Assembly: GCA_035772405.1 (NCBI GenBank)
Contig: JAYKKM010000341.1
Coordinates: forward strand, 431,001-495,000
Direction of reading: 5' to 3'
DNA length: 64,000 nt
DNA from: Chrysogorgia sp. JL179-B06
Lineage: Eukaryota > Cnidaria > Anthozoa > Scleralcyonacea > Chrysogorgiidae
Below the pieces are notes generated by a model. It was not told where the DNA came from, made no database searches, and worked only from the letters and a program-made list of their open reading frames with translations. A program made the translations under genes and the position numbers. Positions 61,549 to 64,000 of the stretch are shown one piece after another. Positions within the stretch are counted from its first letter, which is position 1, and each line of letters opens with the position of its first letter.

Positions 61549-61968
61549 GGCGACCGTGAACCCAACAGGTTATGGGCCCAGGAGGGGAATCTTATTTAAT
61601 GGCGATCAGACCAAATACGAACTGTGGGAGGTTAAATTTCTGGCGCAGATGAGACTGCAAAAATTACACGAGGTATTCGAGCCAGACGATAAAGAGATCG
61701 CGGGGTCAAAGAAGGCAGACGCTTTCGCGGAGTTGGTTCAATGCCTAGACGACAGAAGTTTGTCTCTTGTGATACGGGAAGCAAGAAACGATGGCGAGCG
61801 AGCGTTAGGAGTGCTGCGACAGCATTACCAAGGCAAGGGGAAGCCTCGTGTTATCGCGTTGTATACGGAATTGACCACGCTGAGAAAAGCGGAAAGCGAA
61901 AGCATCGTGGATTACGTTATACGGGCTGAGACAACAACGACAGCGTTACGAGCGGCAGAAGAAGTTCT
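61549..61968 (+). pseudogene. Copia gag, N-terminal part
   Basis: From ATG 61549: RRGILFNGDQTKYELWEVKF, FAELVQCLDDRSLSLVIREA, VLRQHYQGKGKPRVIALYTE, LTTLRKAESESIVDYVIRAE: the UBN2/DUF4219-type gag of copia elements. It stops matching at about 61968, where the next gag segment is found in reverse on the other strand. Confidence 0.85.
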
Positions 61969-61969
61969 C

Positions 61970-62148
61970 ATGGCCATGACGTTGTCCCCAGTATCACTGA
62001 CTATACTACGAGATTTCGCGTTTTCTTCGTAGCTACGTAACGCGGTTTTAAACTCAGCAAAGCTATGTTGCTTCTCTTGTTGTACGACAATCGCTGAAAA
62101 TGTTTTAAAGTTACTTGGTAGTCCTTTGAGCACCATTGCAACCAACAA
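61970..62148 (-). pseudogene. Copia gag, next segment, inverted
   Basis: Minus frame reads LVAMVLKGLPSNFKTFSAIV, EKQHSFAEFKTALRSYEENA and TGDNVMAM: exactly the part of gag expected after the plus-strand segment, but in opposite orientation, so the piece has been inverted. Confidence 0.85.
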
Positions 62149-62860
<712 letters not shown>

Positions 62861-62999
62861 TACAAAAGTAACACCACTTTCCCGTCGTCTTTCCCGATTT
62901 CGACCAACAATCAGACTTCCTGTGTCCCTTTTTGCCTCACTTGTAGCAGTTGCCATCGAACTTTTCGCTGTTTCTCATTTGCATTCGTAGTTAGTGACA

Positions 63000-63388
63000 A
63001 TGATAAACGATTTGGTAAGAATATTAATAACAATCTCTTAGTAGATACTGGTGCAACTAGTCACATAATCAACGATAAATCTAAGTTTATAGCTTTTGAT
63101 AAAAATTTTGATCCAAATTCTCATGTAATCGAGCTTGCTGATGGCAGCAAGGCAAATGTAGTGACAGGTAAAGGCGTAGCGAAAGTTAAGCTATATGACG
63201 TAAACGGAAGTTCCCATGAGATAATTTTAAATAATGCGCTATATGTTCCACCGTATGATCAAAACATCTTTTCAGTAAATGCGGCAGTAGAAGGCGGCGG
63301 CAGCATAAGTCTTGATAAGCACGCAAAGCAGTTTAGGAGGTCGGATGGCGCAATTTTTAATATTGAGCAAGTAGGTCGCTTGTATTAG
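63000..63388 (+). pseudogene. Copia protease region
   Basis: [20 protein letters not shown] is the copia retropepsin active site (DTGA), followed by [40 protein letters not shown] and the gag-pre-integrase start ([10 protein letters not shown]). It ends at TAG 63386-63388; no integrase follows. Confidence 0.85.
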
Positions 63389-63544
63389 TTGAATGGGATC
63401 TCATCTTCAAGGAATAGTGCATGTACGCTTACAGAATGGGATCTTAGGTCATTGCAATTATTATTATTATTTAATTCCTCATTTTTCTTAGAAAAACATT
63501 TAGGTGCAACTCTACTTGAGTTGCTAAGATTCAACTAGTTTATT

Positions 63545-63988
63545 TGTTGTACGTGAAAAACAGGCTTTCAAAATTTGCGAGGGTTCGTAGTTGGTGAAAC
63601 GTTTATACACGGATCGTGTGAGAGTATTTAAAGGTTGACCCAGTCTCTTATTTTTCTCGTCTGTGAATGTCAGTTTATTGATATAATTTAAATTCGAGGA
63701 TCTTGTTATGTGTGCGAACCAATTTAGCTATTGTGAATATACAAATTCTCTCAGGGGTGTTGCACCGCTATATTCAAAAATCTGCTCATTGGTCATCTTG
63801 AAGGCCATATTGTAATGTTGGTTTTCATCATCGTCTGGTGTTGTTTCATCTAGAGGAGTCATTTTCCTCATATGACCACCTTTTGCTAACTTTCGTAAAT
63901 AAGTGTTATATGTAGTACACACCGGATTTAAGGATGAGGCTGGTGTAGACCAAGTTTGACATGCGTATGTTAATCTGCTCCTAAACAT
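63545..63988 (-). pseudogene. LINE C-terminal fragment
   Basis: Minus frame MFRSRLTYACQTWSTPASSL, then YLRKLAKGGHMRKM resembles the RSRLxYxCQTW...R.LRKMxRGG segment at the end of a non-LTR reverse transcriptase; an adjacent frame downstream has TRSSNLNYINKLTFTDEKNK, also typical. Continues beyond the window edge. Confidence 0.6.
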
Positions 63989-64000
63989 CGAATCAAAAAT

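Overview
The window looks like intergenic DNA of an invertebrate metazoan, most likely a cnidarian or another early-branching marine animal. This is inferred from the repeat community: CR1/L2-type LINEs with PHD fingers and 2A-like motifs, BEL/Pao, Ty1/copia, Penelope-like, hAT, Tc1/mariner-like and TTAA-target (Kolobok-like) elements, a tRNA-derived SINE, long (AT)n tracts and Polinton-type viral genes. Only one candidate host gene is visible: the last two exons of an MFSD6-like membrane transporter at 1-466. Almost everything else is mobile DNA in various stages of decay, often nested.

Layout. 1-470: end of the transporter gene. 1327-10495: a full BEL/Pao retrotransposon with 180-bp LTRs (3 mismatches) and a 5-bp target duplication, broken by two nested DNA elements and several stops and frameshifts. 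10.81-14.40 kb (minus): a CR1/L2-type LINE with an uninterrupted 1148-residue ORF. 15.3-24.4 kb: a graveyard of LINE, Penelope-like, BEL and hAT fragments. 25.86-30.28 kb: a 4.4-kb palindrome of two foldback units in inverted orientation, mirrored hAT MITEs in both arms, telomere-like repeats in both loops and a 6-bp target duplication. 30.70-33.22 kb: a compact element whose inverted ends are 21-bp iteron arrays and whose cargo is a zinc-finger/packaging-ATPase fusion plus an acidic protein. 33.2-38.9 kb: MITEs, (AT)n tracts and a tRNA-derived SINE. 38.86-44.2 kb (minus): two more LINEs. 44.9-49.5 kb: dispersed and tandem repeats and a TTAA-flanked element. 50.34-60.5 kb: a visibly very A+T-rich block of virus-type genes. 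60.57-61.38 kb: a mariner-like foldback. 61.5-63.4 kb: a rearranged copia element. 63.5-64.0 kb: a LINE end.

The 50.3-60.5 kb block is the most gene-dense part. It is a truncated Polinton/Maverick (adintovirus-related) element: the polymerase-domain end of a protein-primed family B DNA polymerase and an A32-like packaging ATPase on the plus strand, then a long series of short, closely spaced minus-strand genes. These include an adenain-like protease, a double-jelly-roll major capsid protein candidate, three small basic proteins carrying a QKGG motif (candidate cleaved core proteins), and a run of at least six diverged tandem paralogues (56.7-59.6 kb) of no family I recognise. Many of these genes carry one-base slips in homopolymers; the polymerase also has point stops. 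No integrase and no terminal repeats were found, so the copy is probably incomplete.

The strongest candidates for something undescribed are the iteron-ended zinc-finger/ATPase element, the paralogue array in the Polinton-like block, and the composite 4.4-kb palindrome. Family assignments are from motif recognition by eye; no database search was run.
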